Part shown: piece by piece, positions 18,828 to 28,296 of the stretch
Numbering within the stretch: the first letter of the stretch is position 1
How the letters are laid out: every line of letters begins with the position of its first letter
Assembly (NCBI RefSeq): GCF_000710775.1
Contig: NZ_JOJP01000001.1
Span: 3,576,583 to 3,640,582, forward strand
Reading direction: 5' to 3'
Source of the DNA: Endozoicomonas elysicola
GTDB lineage: Bacteria; Pseudomonadota; Gammaproteobacteria; Pseudomonadales; Endozoicomonadaceae
DNA length: 64,000 bases
Made by a program: the position numbers and the translations under genes
The notes under the pieces: generated by a model
Databases searched by the model: none
What the model saw: the letters and a program-made list of their open reading frames with translations, nothing else
Told to the model about the DNA's origin: nothing

Positions 18828-18833
18828 TTTATA
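18828..18833 (-). promoter_or_regulatory. Probable rpsB promoter (extended -10)
   Basis: On the minus strand TGGTATAAA forms an extended -10 element, followed by a GC-rich discriminator (GCGCCA), as at stringently controlled ribosomal promoters. No good -35 is visible at 17-bp spacing. It would start transcription near 18820 and leave a leader of about 218 nucleotides before rpsB, long enough for S2 autoregulation; that role is inferred from the E. coli rpsB system. Confidence 0.5.
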
Positions 18834-18974
18834 CCATATCCAGGCAATTTTCGAAACTTTTTCTATTTATTAAGAACTAATAACACTCCTGTAGCACTTT
18901 TCGGATCATTGTGAATTGCGCAAACGAAGTCTTTCTATTGAACCCATGCTGTTTGTAACGGAGACTCTATTTGT

Positions 18975-19601
18975 ATGATAAGCCAGAACGCACCAACTGG
19001 AATCACGATAGCCAATACACTTATTCATGGTCATCGCTCTACTGAACAGCGACCAGAAAGCCCGAAAACCAGCCACCAACTCAAACCAATAGCCAACTCT
19101 ACCGGAGGGGCTATTCTAGAGCATAGAGAATGCTCAGAAGCCTCCCCACTACCCTCCAACCTTGTAAAAAATACTGAACCCGCCAATGTTAGAACCCACC
19201 CACCCCTCATGAAGCCAATGGATCAACTCGCAGGAATGATGACCAAGTTAGGCCCTAGTAACCCTGCATCAATACGGACACCGCGAAATAGTGTAGATTT
19301 TTCAGATTCACATCAGGTGGAATCCACTCGACGTGCAAAAAAAAGGAAGCTAACAACATCACCTGCGTTAGAGCAGCCTCCCTCAGAGAAACGCTTAAAG
19401 CTACCCGTTATGGTTGAAAAAGCAATCCACCCACAGGAAGCTTTTTATCACGCAAAAACATCTTCTCCAGCAACTCCTGGGGTTCGTGAATTCCCCTCCC
19501 ATTCTCAGCATCCACTCAACACCAGGGAACTCATATCAAAACTGGAAATACTACATCAAGACAGATATCCACTTCTTCTTGAAGAGAGAAGCCAAGAATA
19601 A
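18975..19601 (+). CDS. Unknown basic, disordered protein with a nuclear-localisation-like motif
   Basis: The 208-residue protein has no signal peptide or membrane segment and is rich in Ser, Pro, Thr, His, Lys and Arg, so it is probably disordered over most of its length. Two basic clusters, RRAKKRKL (about 120) and EKRLKLP (about 140), are spaced like a bipartite eukaryotic nuclear localisation signal. The last ~30 residues (NTRELISKLEILHQDRYPLL) look helical. GGAG stands 11 bases before the ATG. It is transcribed away from rpsB and converges on gpgS with a 23-bp gap. I recognise no family. A secreted effector acting in host cells is possible but rests only on composition and the basic motif. 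Confidence 0.5.
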   Translation: MISQNAPTGITIANTLIHGHRSTEQRPESPKTSHQLKPIANSTGGAILEHRECSEASPLPSNLVKNTEPANVRTHPPLMKPMDQLAGMMTKLGPSNPASIRTPRNSVDFSDSHQVESTRRAKKRKLTTSPALEQPPSEKRLKLPVMVEKAIHPQEAFYHAKTSSPATPGVREFPSHSQHPLNTRELISKLEILHQDRYPLLLEERSQE

Positions 19602-19624
19602 CAGGAGTTCTCAACAAAAGAGCT

Positions 19625-20842
19625 CTACAAATTGCTATTATCCTCCTCAACAGCATCATACAGCCGCTCCAATATATCCGGAACAGCAGACATCACTCGG
19701 TTCCAACTTGGAATAAAGGGTCGTTCCATGGGGTTTTCAAGGAAGTGCTGACCTGCCTCCATGATATTTCTGGCAAACAGCTCAACGGCCCGCTCCTCAC
19801 TGTCACGGTCGACATATAACCCGTTAATCATGGCGTCATCGTAATAGGACTCGATAAAGTCCAGTGCGACTCGGTAGTACGTTGCTTTAATAGTTCTGAA
19901 GGTTTCCGTATTAAACTGAACACCATTGGTCGCCAGTTTACGAAAAATAGCCTTGATGATGTCATGGCTCATTTTTGACAACCCCCGACTCACATCACCT
20001 TCAGACAGGGGCTGATGCTTATGGTCGTAAATATCCGCAATATCCACCTGACAGAGGCGCTTGCTGGAATAATTTCGCTTGACCTCCGACAGCACACCGA
20101 TCTCCAGCCCCCAGTCACTGGGAATCCGGATATCGTTAAACACACTGGTTCTCATGGAGAATTCACCCGCCAGGGGGTAACGGAAGCTGTCCAGATATTC
20201 GAGATACTCCATAGGCCCGAGGATTTTTTTCAGAGCCCTTAATAGAGGCGTAACCAGCAGGCGGCTCACCCTTCCATTTAACTTATTATCAGCAATTCGC
20301 GCATAGTATCCTTTGCAGAAGTCGTAACTGAACGCTGGATTAGCGACCGGATACAGCAGTTTAGCCAGAAGATCCCGCTGATAGGTCACAATATCGCAAT
20401 CATGCAGCGCGACAGCTTCAGACTTTGCTGACGCCAGCACATAGCCATAACAATACCAGACATTCCGCCCCTTCCCCGGTTCTCTGGGCGCCAGCCCTTT
20501 ACTGGCCAGCAACACATCAATTTCCTGTAACTTGGGACCGTCCTGCCAGAGAATACGGTGATGCTGATCGAGCCGTCCAAAAAAATCTTTGGCATAGGCA
20601 AACTGCTCTTGATCGGCACGATCCAGTCCAATCACAATTTCAGAGAGATAACGAACCTGGCTCAGCTCTTCGACAATATGCCCCAATGCTGGCCCTTCCA
20701 GCTCTGAAAACAGTGAAGGCAACACCAGAGACATCGGGCGCTGACGAGAGAACGCCAACAGATCATGCTCCATGTCTTCAGTTGATCGAACTCTCAAATT
20801 ATGAAAATTGGTAATAATTCCATTCTGATAAAAGTCACCCAT
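19625..20842 (-). CDS. gpgS: Glucosyl-3-phosphoglycerate synthase
   Basis: GpgS (glycosyltransferase family GT81) transfers glucose from a nucleotide-glucose donor to 3-phosphoglycerate. This is the first step to glucosylglycerate, a compatible solute of salt- and nitrogen-stressed bacteria. The 405-residue protein starts MGDFYQNGIITNFHNL, a start typical of the family as I know it. It has a GT-A nucleotide-binding half (LVLPSLFSELEGP, IVIGLDRAD) and the metal-binding HDCDIV near 148. A C-terminal acceptor domain follows (FSYDFCKGYYARI, DWGLEIGVLSEV). AAAGGA precedes the ATG at good spacing. It is last in galU-mpgP-gpgS; this arrangement makes the substrate assignment stronger. A mannosyl-transferring relative is less likely because no mannose-nucleotide gene is nearby. 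Confidence 0.88.
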   Translation of the reverse strand: MGDFYQNGIITNFHNLRVRSTEDMEHDLLAFSRQRPMSLVLPSLFSELEGPALGHIVEELSQVRYLSEIVIGLDRADQEQFAYAKDFFGRLDQHHRILWQDGPKLQEIDVLLASKGLAPREPGKGRNVWYCYGYVLASAKSEAVALHDCDIVTYQRDLLAKLLYPVANPAFSYDFCKGYYARIADNKLNGRVSRLLVTPLLRALKKILGPMEYLEYLDSFRYPLAGEFSMRTSVFNDIRIPSDWGLEIGVLSEVKRNYSSKRLCQVDIADIYDHKHQPLSEGDVSRGLSKMSHDIIKAIFRKLATNGVQFNTETFRTIKATYYRVALDFIESYYDDAMINGLYVDRDSEERAVELFARNIMEAGQHFLENPMERPFIPSWNRVMSAVPDILERLYDAVEEDNSNL

Positions 20843-20879
20843 TACCGCATCCTTTCTCAGCTGTTATTAGAATTTTTTT

Positions 20880-21695
20880 TCATCTTTTACTCAGCAATTC
20901 GAGGATGGCTTGATTCCAACCCTCAGGACCAACCCCCCGGGTTTTAACCACCTTAGCGATATGCCCCACCTCCGGTTCAAGGCCGTGCTCTGAACGGATA
21001 AGCACCGGATAATCCACCGCTTCAAGCATCGGCAAGTCGTTCATCCCATCACCAAGAGCACAGGTCTGAAAGGTATCTTCCGGGTATTCCTGCCAATACT
21101 TTTTCAGAAGCGCCTGCAATGCCAGCCCTTTATTACCTTTTCCGGAAACATGGTAAAAACGCCCCCCCCTTGTCAGATGAAGCCCTTCAGATTCCAGCAA
21201 TCCGACAAACTCCGGCAGCACTGAGTGACTATCAAGCCAGACCAGAGGCTCACTGGCCTTACGGGTCATGGCTTTACCAGCTTCATCTCGTGATAACCCG
21301 GTAACCTCGGCCACCTGCTCCACAGTTAAATCGCCAAACCCTTTAAATCGAAAACCATGCTGACGCCGGATATTGGACAAAATTCGGCGTATGCTCCGAT
21401 AAGGCTGGCCATGAAAAAAGTGGGTGGGTTCTGTTTCGCAGGAGTCCCGAAAACAGCCTGCAGGGATCGTTGTCACCATGCCATTTTCAGTAATAAACGG
21501 CTGCTCTACCCCCATTTCCCGCTGAATAACAGCCGCCTCTGCCAGTGTTTTACTGGTATTAAAAATGACCGGTATTTCACGTTCACACAGCAATTTCAAG
21601 GCAGGCTGAGCAGCAGCCCAGCTATAGCTGTCATGATCAAGCAGAGAGCCATCAAGATCGGTAAAAACCAGAATTCTCAGCGTTTTTACTTCCAT
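20880..21695 (-). CDS. Mannosyl/glucosyl-3-phosphoglycerate phosphatase (HAD superfamily)
   Basis: This is a HAD-IIB phosphatase of the MpgP/YedP type; here it probably removes the phosphate from glucosyl-3-phosphoglycerate to release glucosylglycerate. Motif I is VFTDLDGSLLDHD with both catalytic Asp, motif II IFNTSKT, motif III the Lys of GKGNKGLAL, and motif IV GDGMNDLPMLEAVD. The frame can start at a GTG at 21710, but the ATG at 21695 has a better GGATGG eight bases upstream, giving 271 residues. It follows galU directly (the galU stop ends at 21711) and precedes gpgS by 37 bases. A run of eight C (minus-strand G) at about 21162 lies within the gene. Confidence 0.85.
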   Translation of the reverse strand: MEVKTLRILVFTDLDGSLLDHDSYSWAAAQPALKLLCEREIPVIFNTSKTLAEAAVIQREMGVEQPFITENGMVTTIPAGCFRDSCETEPTHFFHGQPYRSIRRILSNIRRQHGFRFKGFGDLTVEQVAEVTGLSRDEAGKAMTRKASEPLVWLDSHSVLPEFVGLLESEGLHLTRGGRFYHVSGKGNKGLALQALLKKYWQEYPEDTFQTCALGDGMNDLPMLEAVDYPVLIRSEHGLEPEVGHIAKVVKTRGVGPEGWNQAILELLSKR

Positions 21696-21710
21696 CAAAA
21701 AACCATCCAC

Positions 21711-22535
21711 TCAGCCAAAACGCTTTTGATAAATGGCATTGGTTGCCTCGACAAAACCACCAATACTGCCGCAATCAAATCGCTTACCCTGAAATTTACA
21801 GGCAATCACACAACCACTCCTGGCCTGAGTCAAAATGGCATCCGTGAGCTGCACCTCACCGTTTTTCCCAGCTTCCGTATTGGCAATAATGTCAAAGATA
21901 TCGGGGGTCAGAACGTAACGTCCAATCACGGCAAGATTGCTGGGCGCCTCAGAAGGAGCCGGCTTCTCAACCATGTCCGTCACCCGAATCAATTGTTCAT
22001 CCAGAGCCTCCCCCACAATCACACCATATTTTTCAGTTTCTGCCTCTGGCACTTCCTGAACCGCAAGAATTGTGCAACGAAACTGCTTATAAAGATTAAC
22101 CAGCTGAGCCATCACCAATGGCCCCTCATCATTCATACAAAGATCATCAGCAAGAATGACACCGAAGGGCTGATCACCAATTAATGTCTTTCCGCAGGCA
22201 ATGGCATGCCCCAGCCCCAGCATCTGATTCTGCCGTGTATAAGAGAATGTACATGCCGACATCACATCCCGAATCGAAGACAGTTTCTCTTCCTTACCAC
22301 TTCCCGCAATCTCGGCCTCAAGCTCATAGTTAATATCGAAGTGATCAGGTATCGCCCGCTTATTACGGCCATTCACAAAACCAAGATCCGTTAATCCGGC
22401 TTCCATAGCCTCCTCAACGCCATATTGAATCAGTGGTTTGTCAACAATTGGGAGCATTTCTTTAGGCATGGACTTGGTGGCCGGTAGAAATCGTGTTCCA
22501 TAACCGGCAACAGGAAAGAGACATTTTGAAATCAT
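21711..22535 (-). CDS. galU: UTP-glucose-1-phosphate uridylyltransferase
   Basis: GalU makes UDP-glucose from UTP and glucose-1-phosphate. The 274-residue protein has the nucleotidyltransferase signature GYGTRFLPATKSMPKEMLP at its N-terminus, NGRNKRAIPDHFD, and the metal-binding region FGVILADDLC. The C-terminal FDCGSIGGFVEATNAI is the usual GalU ending. GGAG stands seven bases before the ATG. It is first in a three-gene unit with the phosphatase and gpgS, so its main job here is probably to supply the glucosyl donor; it may also serve cell-surface polysaccharide synthesis. Confidence 0.95.
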   Translation of the reverse strand: MISKCLFPVAGYGTRFLPATKSMPKEMLPIVDKPLIQYGVEEAMEAGLTDLGFVNGRNKRAIPDHFDINYELEAEIAGSGKEEKLSSIRDVMSACTFSYTRQNQMLGLGHAIACGKTLIGDQPFGVILADDLCMNDEGPLVMAQLVNLYKQFRCTILAVQEVPEAETEKYGVIVGEALDEQLIRVTDMVEKPAPSEAPSNLAVIGRYVLTPDIFDIIANTEAGKNGEVQLTDAILTQARSGCVIACKFQGKRFDCGSIGGFVEATNAIYQKRFG

Positions 22536-22673
22536 TCAATAACTCCATTTACTGATTTATCAATTGCACATTTACTGCAAAACAAAGCAGATCCCGTGCC
22601 AAGGTTATATGGCACAACTCATGCTTCCGATAAAGAGAGTAAACAAGATGGCCTTTATTTCAGGAGATGCACA

Positions 22674-24410
22674 GTGCAAAGCTACCCACCTATCTTTGCT
22701 TCATTTCACCAGACGCTGTCACAACTTCTAAAACTCCCATATGGAGACAAGTCTGAGGATCTGGCCAGCATCATTGTCCTTCGGGTAGAACACTTCCTTC
22801 TCAACAACGCGCACCAACATTTTCCAACATGGTCAGAACAGGATATCTATCTGATCACCTATGGTGACAGCATCATTGACGGAGAAAAAAAACCACTCAA
22901 CACCTTAAATTCATTCCTTAAAAAGCAGCTAAAACAACTGATTTCAACTGTTCATATACTACCCTATTTCCCTTTTAGTTCGGATGACGGTTTTTCAGTC
23001 ATTGATTATCTGCAAGTTAATCCAGCACTGGGACGCTGGAAGGATATCAGCGCCATAGCCAAGGATTACCGGGTGATGACAGATCTGGTCATTAATCACG
23101 TATCCAGGGAAAGTCTTTGGTTTGCAGACTTTGTCAGTGGCACCCAACCTGGCAGGGATTACTTTATTGAACAAACTCCGGAAACAGACCTGACCATGGT
23201 CACCCGCCCCAGAAACTCCCCCCTTCTGATCCCGACCCAGACGCGCCGCGGAACCCGCCATGTTTGGGCAACGTTCAGCGAAGACCAGATAGACCTCAAT
23301 TTCAGAAATCCTGATGTACTGATAAAAATAGTCGATGTTGTGCTTTTCTATCTTGCACAAGGCACCAGTGTGATTCGGCTTGATGCCATCGCCTTTCTAT
23401 GGAAAGAGCTCAATACAACCTGTGTGCACCTGCCAGAAACTCATACCATCGTAAAATTAATGAGAGTAATCATCGAAAAAGTCAGACCCGGCGCGCTACT
23501 GCTAACAGAAACAAATGTACCTGATAAGGAAAACTTCAGTTACTTTTCCCATGGCAATGAAGCCCACATGGTATACCAGTTTGCCCTGCCCCCGCTGATC
23601 CTTCATGCACTAAACAGAGGCACAGAGAAACATCTGGCGCACTGGGCAAGGGCATTACCAGAATACCCCAAGGGATGTACTGTATTGAATTTTACAGCAT
23701 CTCACGATGGCATAGGACTACGCCCCCTGGAAGGACTCGTTCCTGATAATGAAGTCTCGGAACTGGTGGACAGCATGCATAGATTCGGTGGTTTTGTGAG
23801 TGTTCGCACGCTGGAAGATCAGAGCGAGAAGCCCTATGAAATCAACATTGCCCTGTTTGATGCCATGAAAGGCACTCGCCGTGGTGAAGATCACTGGCAA
23901 GCACAGCGTTTTCTCTGCTCACAGATTATCATGCTCGGCATGAAAGGCATTCCAGCAATGTATATTCACAGTCTGCTGGCCACACCAAACGATCTTTCGG
24001 GTGTTGAAAGCTCTGGCCGAACCCGCTCTATCAATCGTCGTAGATGGGATCTCAAAGATCTGATGACAGAACTGAATAACCCGGTTTCAACACAAAGTAT
24101 GATTTTCAAAACCCTGAAAGAAATCATTGAGATCCGTAGAAAAGAAAGCTGCTTCCACCCTGACAACCCACAAGCCATTATTGATATAGCCCCAGGTATT
24201 TTCGCTTTTTCAAGAACCGAACCAAAAACCGGAAAACACCTGATTGCTATTCATAACCTGACTCATACCCATATGAAACATTGTCTGAAAAAATACAGAA
24301 ACTGGTTTGAACTGCTTGGGAAAAAGCCCTTTGTTTCAGATCACTTAAAACCCTATGAGGCCCTGTGGCTGATTCCTCCTCCCAAAAGCTACACCCCCCA
24401 ATCAGATTAA
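22674..24410 (+). CDS. Glucosylglycerate phosphorylase (GH13_18, sucrose-phosphorylase-like)
   Basis: The protein belongs to the sucrose-phosphorylase-like branch of glycoside hydrolase family 13, with a TIM barrel showing HILPYFPFSSDDGFSVIDY, MTDLVINHVSRES, VIRLDAIAFLWKE (catalytic nucleophile Asp), LLTETNVPDKENFSYF (acid/base Glu) and NFTASHDGIGLRPLEG. The frame runs back to a GTG at 22596, but a GTG at 22674 has CAGGAG seven bases upstream and gives 578 residues, close to E. coli YcjM. Divergence from galU-mpgP-gpgS makes glucosylglycerate the most likely substrate. Phosphorolysis would then return glucose-1-phosphate and glycerate. Sucrose phosphorylase or glucosylglycerol phosphorylase are the alternatives, not separable by eye. 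Confidence 0.85.
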   Translation: MQSYPPIFASFHQTLSQLLKLPYGDKSEDLASIIVLRVEHFLLNNAHQHFPTWSEQDIYLITYGDSIIDGEKKPLNTLNSFLKKQLKQLISTVHILPYFPFSSDDGFSVIDYLQVNPALGRWKDISAIAKDYRVMTDLVINHVSRESLWFADFVSGTQPGRDYFIEQTPETDLTMVTRPRNSPLLIPTQTRRGTRHVWATFSEDQIDLNFRNPDVLIKIVDVVLFYLAQGTSVIRLDAIAFLWKELNTTCVHLPETHTIVKLMRVIIEKVRPGALLLTETNVPDKENFSYFSHGNEAHMVYQFALPPLILHALNRGTEKHLAHWARALPEYPKGCTVLNFTASHDGIGLRPLEGLVPDNEVSELVDSMHRFGGFVSVRTLEDQSEKPYEINIALFDAMKGTRRGEDHWQAQRFLCSQIIMLGMKGIPAMYIHSLLATPNDLSGVESSGRTRSINRRRWDLKDLMTELNNPVSTQSMIFKTLKEIIEIRRKESCFHPDNPQAIIDIAPGIFAFSRTEPKTGKHLIAIHNLTHTHMKHCLKKYRNWFELLGKKPFVSDHLKPYEALWLIPPPKSYTPQSD

Positions 24411-24947
24411 TACAATCGGCAAACTTGCTTTATATCACAGACACTTATGAGTAAAAAACAAGATAATCTTTAGGGTAAACATTAAGCCCTACATTAACAT
24501 TTTTGCAGGGAAAGCCAGCAAAGCCAAGCCTGTTTTTGTTCAATTGATTTACTACGTAAACCCTACAGTACAGCGGAATTCTTCTTAACTAACGAGAATA
24601 GAGAACAAATGCTTACCTCCAATATATGACGATTAACTTGTCAACTTATCAAACCTGAAAACATTCAAAAACAATACACAAGTAAGAACTTCCTTACTAA
24701 GGATTACCTCACTTCTATCAAGACATCCCGTAGTAAGCCCAACAAGCAATAATCAACCACAAAGTTAAAAGATACTTTTTAGAATCACCAAACAAATCAC
24801 AAACAACAATAAGCTAGCCACTACGGCTATCTAAAATGGCTTTATTAGTTAAATTAACTCCATGCACACTCAATAAGATGGAACTATATTCTTTCACCAC
24901 GGTCAATCAACAAAGCAGATAACTTACCTCAAATCAGAGTTTAAGCG
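24411..24947. other. 537-bp AT-rich gap without a gene
   Basis: The stretch between the phosphorylase and the first exported unknown protein is visibly AT-rich with stops in all frames. I see no tRNA, no clear terminator and no long repeat. It probably holds the promoter of the downstream gene. The base composition change marks the start of the 24.9-30 kb unknown locus. Confidence 0.5.
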
Positions 24948-26498
24948 ATGAACAGAATCCCTGGCAGCCTGTTATTGTGCGCCTTATTTATTTCAATTCC
25001 GTATATAGAAACAGTAGAAGCAAGAAACCCCACACGAACAGAGCCAATCCAGGTTGAACATAACCATGGACACTATTCACCTTCTGGCTATTATCATGAA
25101 AAAATGCCCAGAGCTGATCTGGAAACAGCATTACCTCCCGTTGTCAATGTTACACCGGACAGTACCGATGAATTGAATATCAATCTATCCAACAAAACAG
25201 AAATTGAAAAACAATATATACAGGCTTTCTATATGAGGGGTGAGCGTGATGGAGACATCCTGCTCTCAACCATTGATAGACTGCATAGCAGGCTCAGAGA
25301 TTTAACCGTTGTGGCTTCAGAAATCCAGAAAGCTTCTGACGAAAGCATTCTTCAACCAATACCAGTGAAAGAATTTCTCAGCAATGTGAGAACGTTCAAA
25401 CAGGAGTCCAATTTATTTTTGGAGGACGTCAACAACCTGGAAAACTTTCCCACCCTGAGGCCCGACATAACGGTTGATCCAGAACATCAGGTTGATATGC
25501 TACCTCTGGTTCACCAGTATCAATCAGCACTGCGAAGACTGGACTCTCAGGTCAGCGAACTTCACTTCACCATTGTTCTCCCAAATGGCATTTTTCATCA
25601 GCAGCTCGGGATTAACAGTGATCAGCTAAAAGGAATGTCTCTTTATACCTCTGATCAAATATCTGACATGAAACGCAACATCCTGCAACTCAGAGCCATG
25701 CGCACCCAGGATAAGCGCGTCATTGATGAGGGAATCAACCGCTTCACCAAAGATGCCATTGAAACCTTCATTGATACTTTTGGCACTTCCGAAAGGTACA
25801 GAACCATGTCCGACCCGGAAGGCAGCAAAAGAGCCAAAGAGATGCTGATGGATGCATTCTGGGCAAGATCCTACATCCGGGCCACCTACGGCATTCAGAT
25901 AGGCTGTATCCCTGTTGAATACGATAAGCGTATTTTCAACCTAGATTATTACCTCAATGATATGACTGTTGGAGCCGCCCCCATATACGACCAGAACAAG
26001 CTCATGCGCTATTCAAACCTTGCCCAGGAAGCCATGGTGACCATAGAGAATTCTGCCAGTAAAAAGTGGTCCTCTGTCAGCTCATGGATAACCTGGGTTG
26101 CCGGTAAATCCAATGAGATGGACACTAAATACTTCATCATTGCCCTGATCAAAAAAGACATTGATGAAGAGCTGGCTATCAGCCGTTCAGGTGGGCTGAG
26201 AAAAGTTCGTGACGGATATCGCCATCATTACCTTAGTTCTGATATGGGCCGTGCTCTATATCAAGTAAAAGCCAGACAGGTATTCACCTCCCCAACCGAG
26301 ATGGATGAAGATGATATCGAAAGTGATGTCATGGTCGTTGAGGCAGGGACACTCAAAGGTGCTGTTGCCATGTGCATTAACGCCTTGGAAAATCAGGAAA
26401 ACCGTCTCGATGAAGCACGAAAGTTGCAAAGCGTGGTTGATGAACTGACAAGGGGCAATGTCTATTCTGACCGCAGAAAAAGGCGCCAGGGCTTCTAA
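24948..26498 (+). CDS. Unknown exported protein, mostly helical
   Basis: The 516-residue protein has an N-terminal signal peptide (residues 1-25, ending VEA) and then a His-containing linker (EHNHGHYSPSGYYHEK). The rest is largely charged helix (about 70-300 and 430-500), with no further convincing membrane segment except a weakly hydrophobic SWITWVAG near 380. Only two Cys are visible (GCIPVEYDKR and MCINALENQ). No catalytic motif or known domain is recognised. It is followed after 100 bp, containing a terminator-like hairpin, by two tandem paralogous exported proteins on the same strand, so the three may form one functional locus. Confidence 0.55.
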   Translation: MNRIPGSLLLCALFISIPYIETVEARNPTRTEPIQVEHNHGHYSPSGYYHEKMPRADLETALPPVVNVTPDSTDELNINLSNKTEIEKQYIQAFYMRGERDGDILLSTIDRLHSRLRDLTVVASEIQKASDESILQPIPVKEFLSNVRTFKQESNLFLEDVNNLENFPTLRPDITVDPEHQVDMLPLVHQYQSALRRLDSQVSELHFTIVLPNGIFHQQLGINSDQLKGMSLYTSDQISDMKRNILQLRAMRTQDKRVIDEGINRFTKDAIETFIDTFGTSERYRTMSDPEGSKRAKEMLMDAFWARSYIRATYGIQIGCIPVEYDKRIFNLDYYLNDMTVGAAPIYDQNKLMRYSNLAQEAMVTIENSASKKWSSVSSWITWVAGKSNEMDTKYFIIALIKKDIDEELAISRSGGLRKVRDGYRHHYLSSDMGRALYQVKARQVFTSPTEMDEDDIESDVMVVEAGTLKGAVAMCINALENQENRLDEARKLQSVVDELTRGNVYSDRRKRRQGF

Positions 26499-26529
26499 CC
26501 CGGTTGACTCTAAAAATATAGTGGTTAGG

Positions 26530-26553
26530 TGAGTACCCGGAAATGGGTACTCA
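26530..26553 (+). terminator. Hairpin after the first exported unknown gene
   Basis: A perfect 9-bp stem (26530-26538 with 26545-26553) has a six-base loop and is followed by TTT. It is placed 32 bases after the stop codon and is consistent with an intrinsic terminator or attenuator ahead of the paralogous pair. Confidence 0.65.
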
Positions 26554-26598
26554 TTTGCAAAATAATTATCTTATTAAAAATTTTCGCAGGTCATTTTA

Positions 26599-28242
26599 AT
26601 GGCTATTAAAAAGCACCTTTTGTATGCGGCTTTACTAGCCATACTTTTTCCTTCCAAACCCTACGCTTTTCTCGGAGGCTCGGAGCCCTATTTCATTGCA
26701 AATTACTGCTTTCAAAGATCAGCCTCCTATGACAGACCGAGCTGGTCATGTCCCGGACAAATTATTCCTTCCTACAAAACCCGAAATTTCCGGTTTGAAG
26801 AGTTGAAGTGCTCTGGCAACAATAATACACATGTCCGTTTACCAGAATCCTTTGATGAAGAAGCCTGGCTTGACCTGAAAAACATCAGTCGTCATGAAGC
26901 TGCCGATATTTTACGACAACAACCTTCACCAGCCTGGTCAGGTGAAATACATTATCAAACTTATATTCACTGGGAGTGGGAAGACTGTCGCCTGGTCACT
27001 GATGCATTTATCTGCGGAACCTACGAGGTTTGTGAAGAAAGAGTTGTACCAACAGAGCACGGTGGCACACAACACGTCAACCAGTGCCATCTGGAACCAA
27101 AAAGTTGTTATGCAGATATCACAGTTCATGAAAATCAGTACTGTACCGGCGGGGATGGACAACTGGACTTTGATGTAGAGTTTTTGAAAAAAAATGCTGA
27201 TCACTGGAATCCGGGGAGTCCCAACTATGTTGATCGACTTGCCAATGGGTATGACCTCCTGCCCGGAGAAGAGGAAGCAATCACGATCAGTAATCTGAAA
27301 AGCAGCTGGTGGGAGTCTCATTCTACAGAGTTAACCCCAACTCTTATTATCGAAGACCCCAAAAATGAGTACAACCTTAGACAGTTTATTCATAACCAGC
27401 AATCTGATAGCCTTTCATGCCGCTTTCAGGGTCATGACAAGGTCAGTTTTACCGTAGACACCCAGAGAAGAATTGCTTCACAATCACCTAATGCGTTCTC
27501 ACTCCCCAAAGCTTTTGACAATGAAGACATTGACCCACTGGTATGGCAGTCCGCACCTGGCATGAATGGTTCAAGAGAAGAAAAAGGCTACCCGCTGATA
27601 ATGAGAGCACAAGACTTCTCAGCAGCCGCCCTCAGTGAAGTCTCAGAAGACGTAACAGAAAAACTGAAAAACATCATTGTCAGGGTTCAGCTCTATGAAC
27701 CCTCAATATTTGGAGAGCGCTTAAAGGCAACCATTTATATTGATGAAGCGAAAGCTATTCAGCAAACACTGAATGCCATCTCAAGTGATCAGAAGATACG
27801 ACGGTCCACACTTTGGGAGTTTAAACTAAAAAATGGCAATAACCCAAACAAGAACATCTATAGAAGCTACCTGCCATCATTGTTTTATTATCCGGGAAAA
27901 ATTTTCTTGTCGGATGAAGCACTCAGTTATGAGGATAATCTGGCTCCTGATACAGAATACACACTCAAATTAACGGTCTACCAGAAAAACCTTCCCTTCT
28001 ACCATCAGTCCTGTGAGTCCGATCCCGATGCTTGGGATTGTAAGTGGTACACCTTATGGGGACTCTTCAGCTCAAGTCGGCATGAAGATAATTATTTTTC
28101 AAGGAAAAGCCTTGATGTCAGGTTCAGATCAAATCCCAATGTTGACCTGAGAACCTGGTCATCAAGCTTCTGGCACTTTGTCAGCTATGCTCAACTTGCG
28201 ATACCTGTAGGGGCAGTCGCTCTATTCCTCCTAATGCCTTAG
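26599..28242 (+). CDS. Unknown exported Cys-rich protein, paralogue A
   Basis: The 547-residue protein begins with a signal peptide (about 1-24, ending PYA). It has an N-terminal half with many Cys (YCFQRS, SCPGQIIPS, LKCSG, DCRLVTDAFICG, SCYADI, YCTGG) and a C-terminal half with the pair QSCESDPDAWDCKWY. The Cys spacing suggests several disulfides in a periplasmic or surface protein. A hydrophobic stretch at the very end (YAQLAIPVGAVALFLL) could anchor it. A GCAGG site precedes the ATG at eight bases. The next gene is a clear paralogue: the C-terminal halves are nearly the same while the N-terminal halves differ much more. No family is recognised. Confidence 0.6.
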   Translation: MAIKKHLLYAALLAILFPSKPYAFLGGSEPYFIANYCFQRSASYDRPSWSCPGQIIPSYKTRNFRFEELKCSGNNNTHVRLPESFDEEAWLDLKNISRHEAADILRQQPSPAWSGEIHYQTYIHWEWEDCRLVTDAFICGTYEVCEERVVPTEHGGTQHVNQCHLEPKSCYADITVHENQYCTGGDGQLDFDVEFLKKNADHWNPGSPNYVDRLANGYDLLPGEEEAITISNLKSSWWESHSTELTPTLIIEDPKNEYNLRQFIHNQQSDSLSCRFQGHDKVSFTVDTQRRIASQSPNAFSLPKAFDNEDIDPLVWQSAPGMNGSREEKGYPLIMRAQDFSAAALSEVSEDVTEKLKNIIVRVQLYEPSIFGERLKATIYIDEAKAIQQTLNAISSDQKIRRSTLWEFKLKNGNNPNKNIYRSYLPSLFYYPGKIFLSDEALSYEDNLAPDTEYTLKLTVYQKNLPFYHQSCESDPDAWDCKWYTLWGLFSSSRHEDNYFSRKSLDVRFRSNPNVDLRTWSSSFWHFVSYAQLAIPVGAVALFLLMP

Positions 28243-28296
28243 CTCGTGATTACAGGGCTCTATACGAGCCCTTGTGATGAAAAAGGCTCCCATGCC

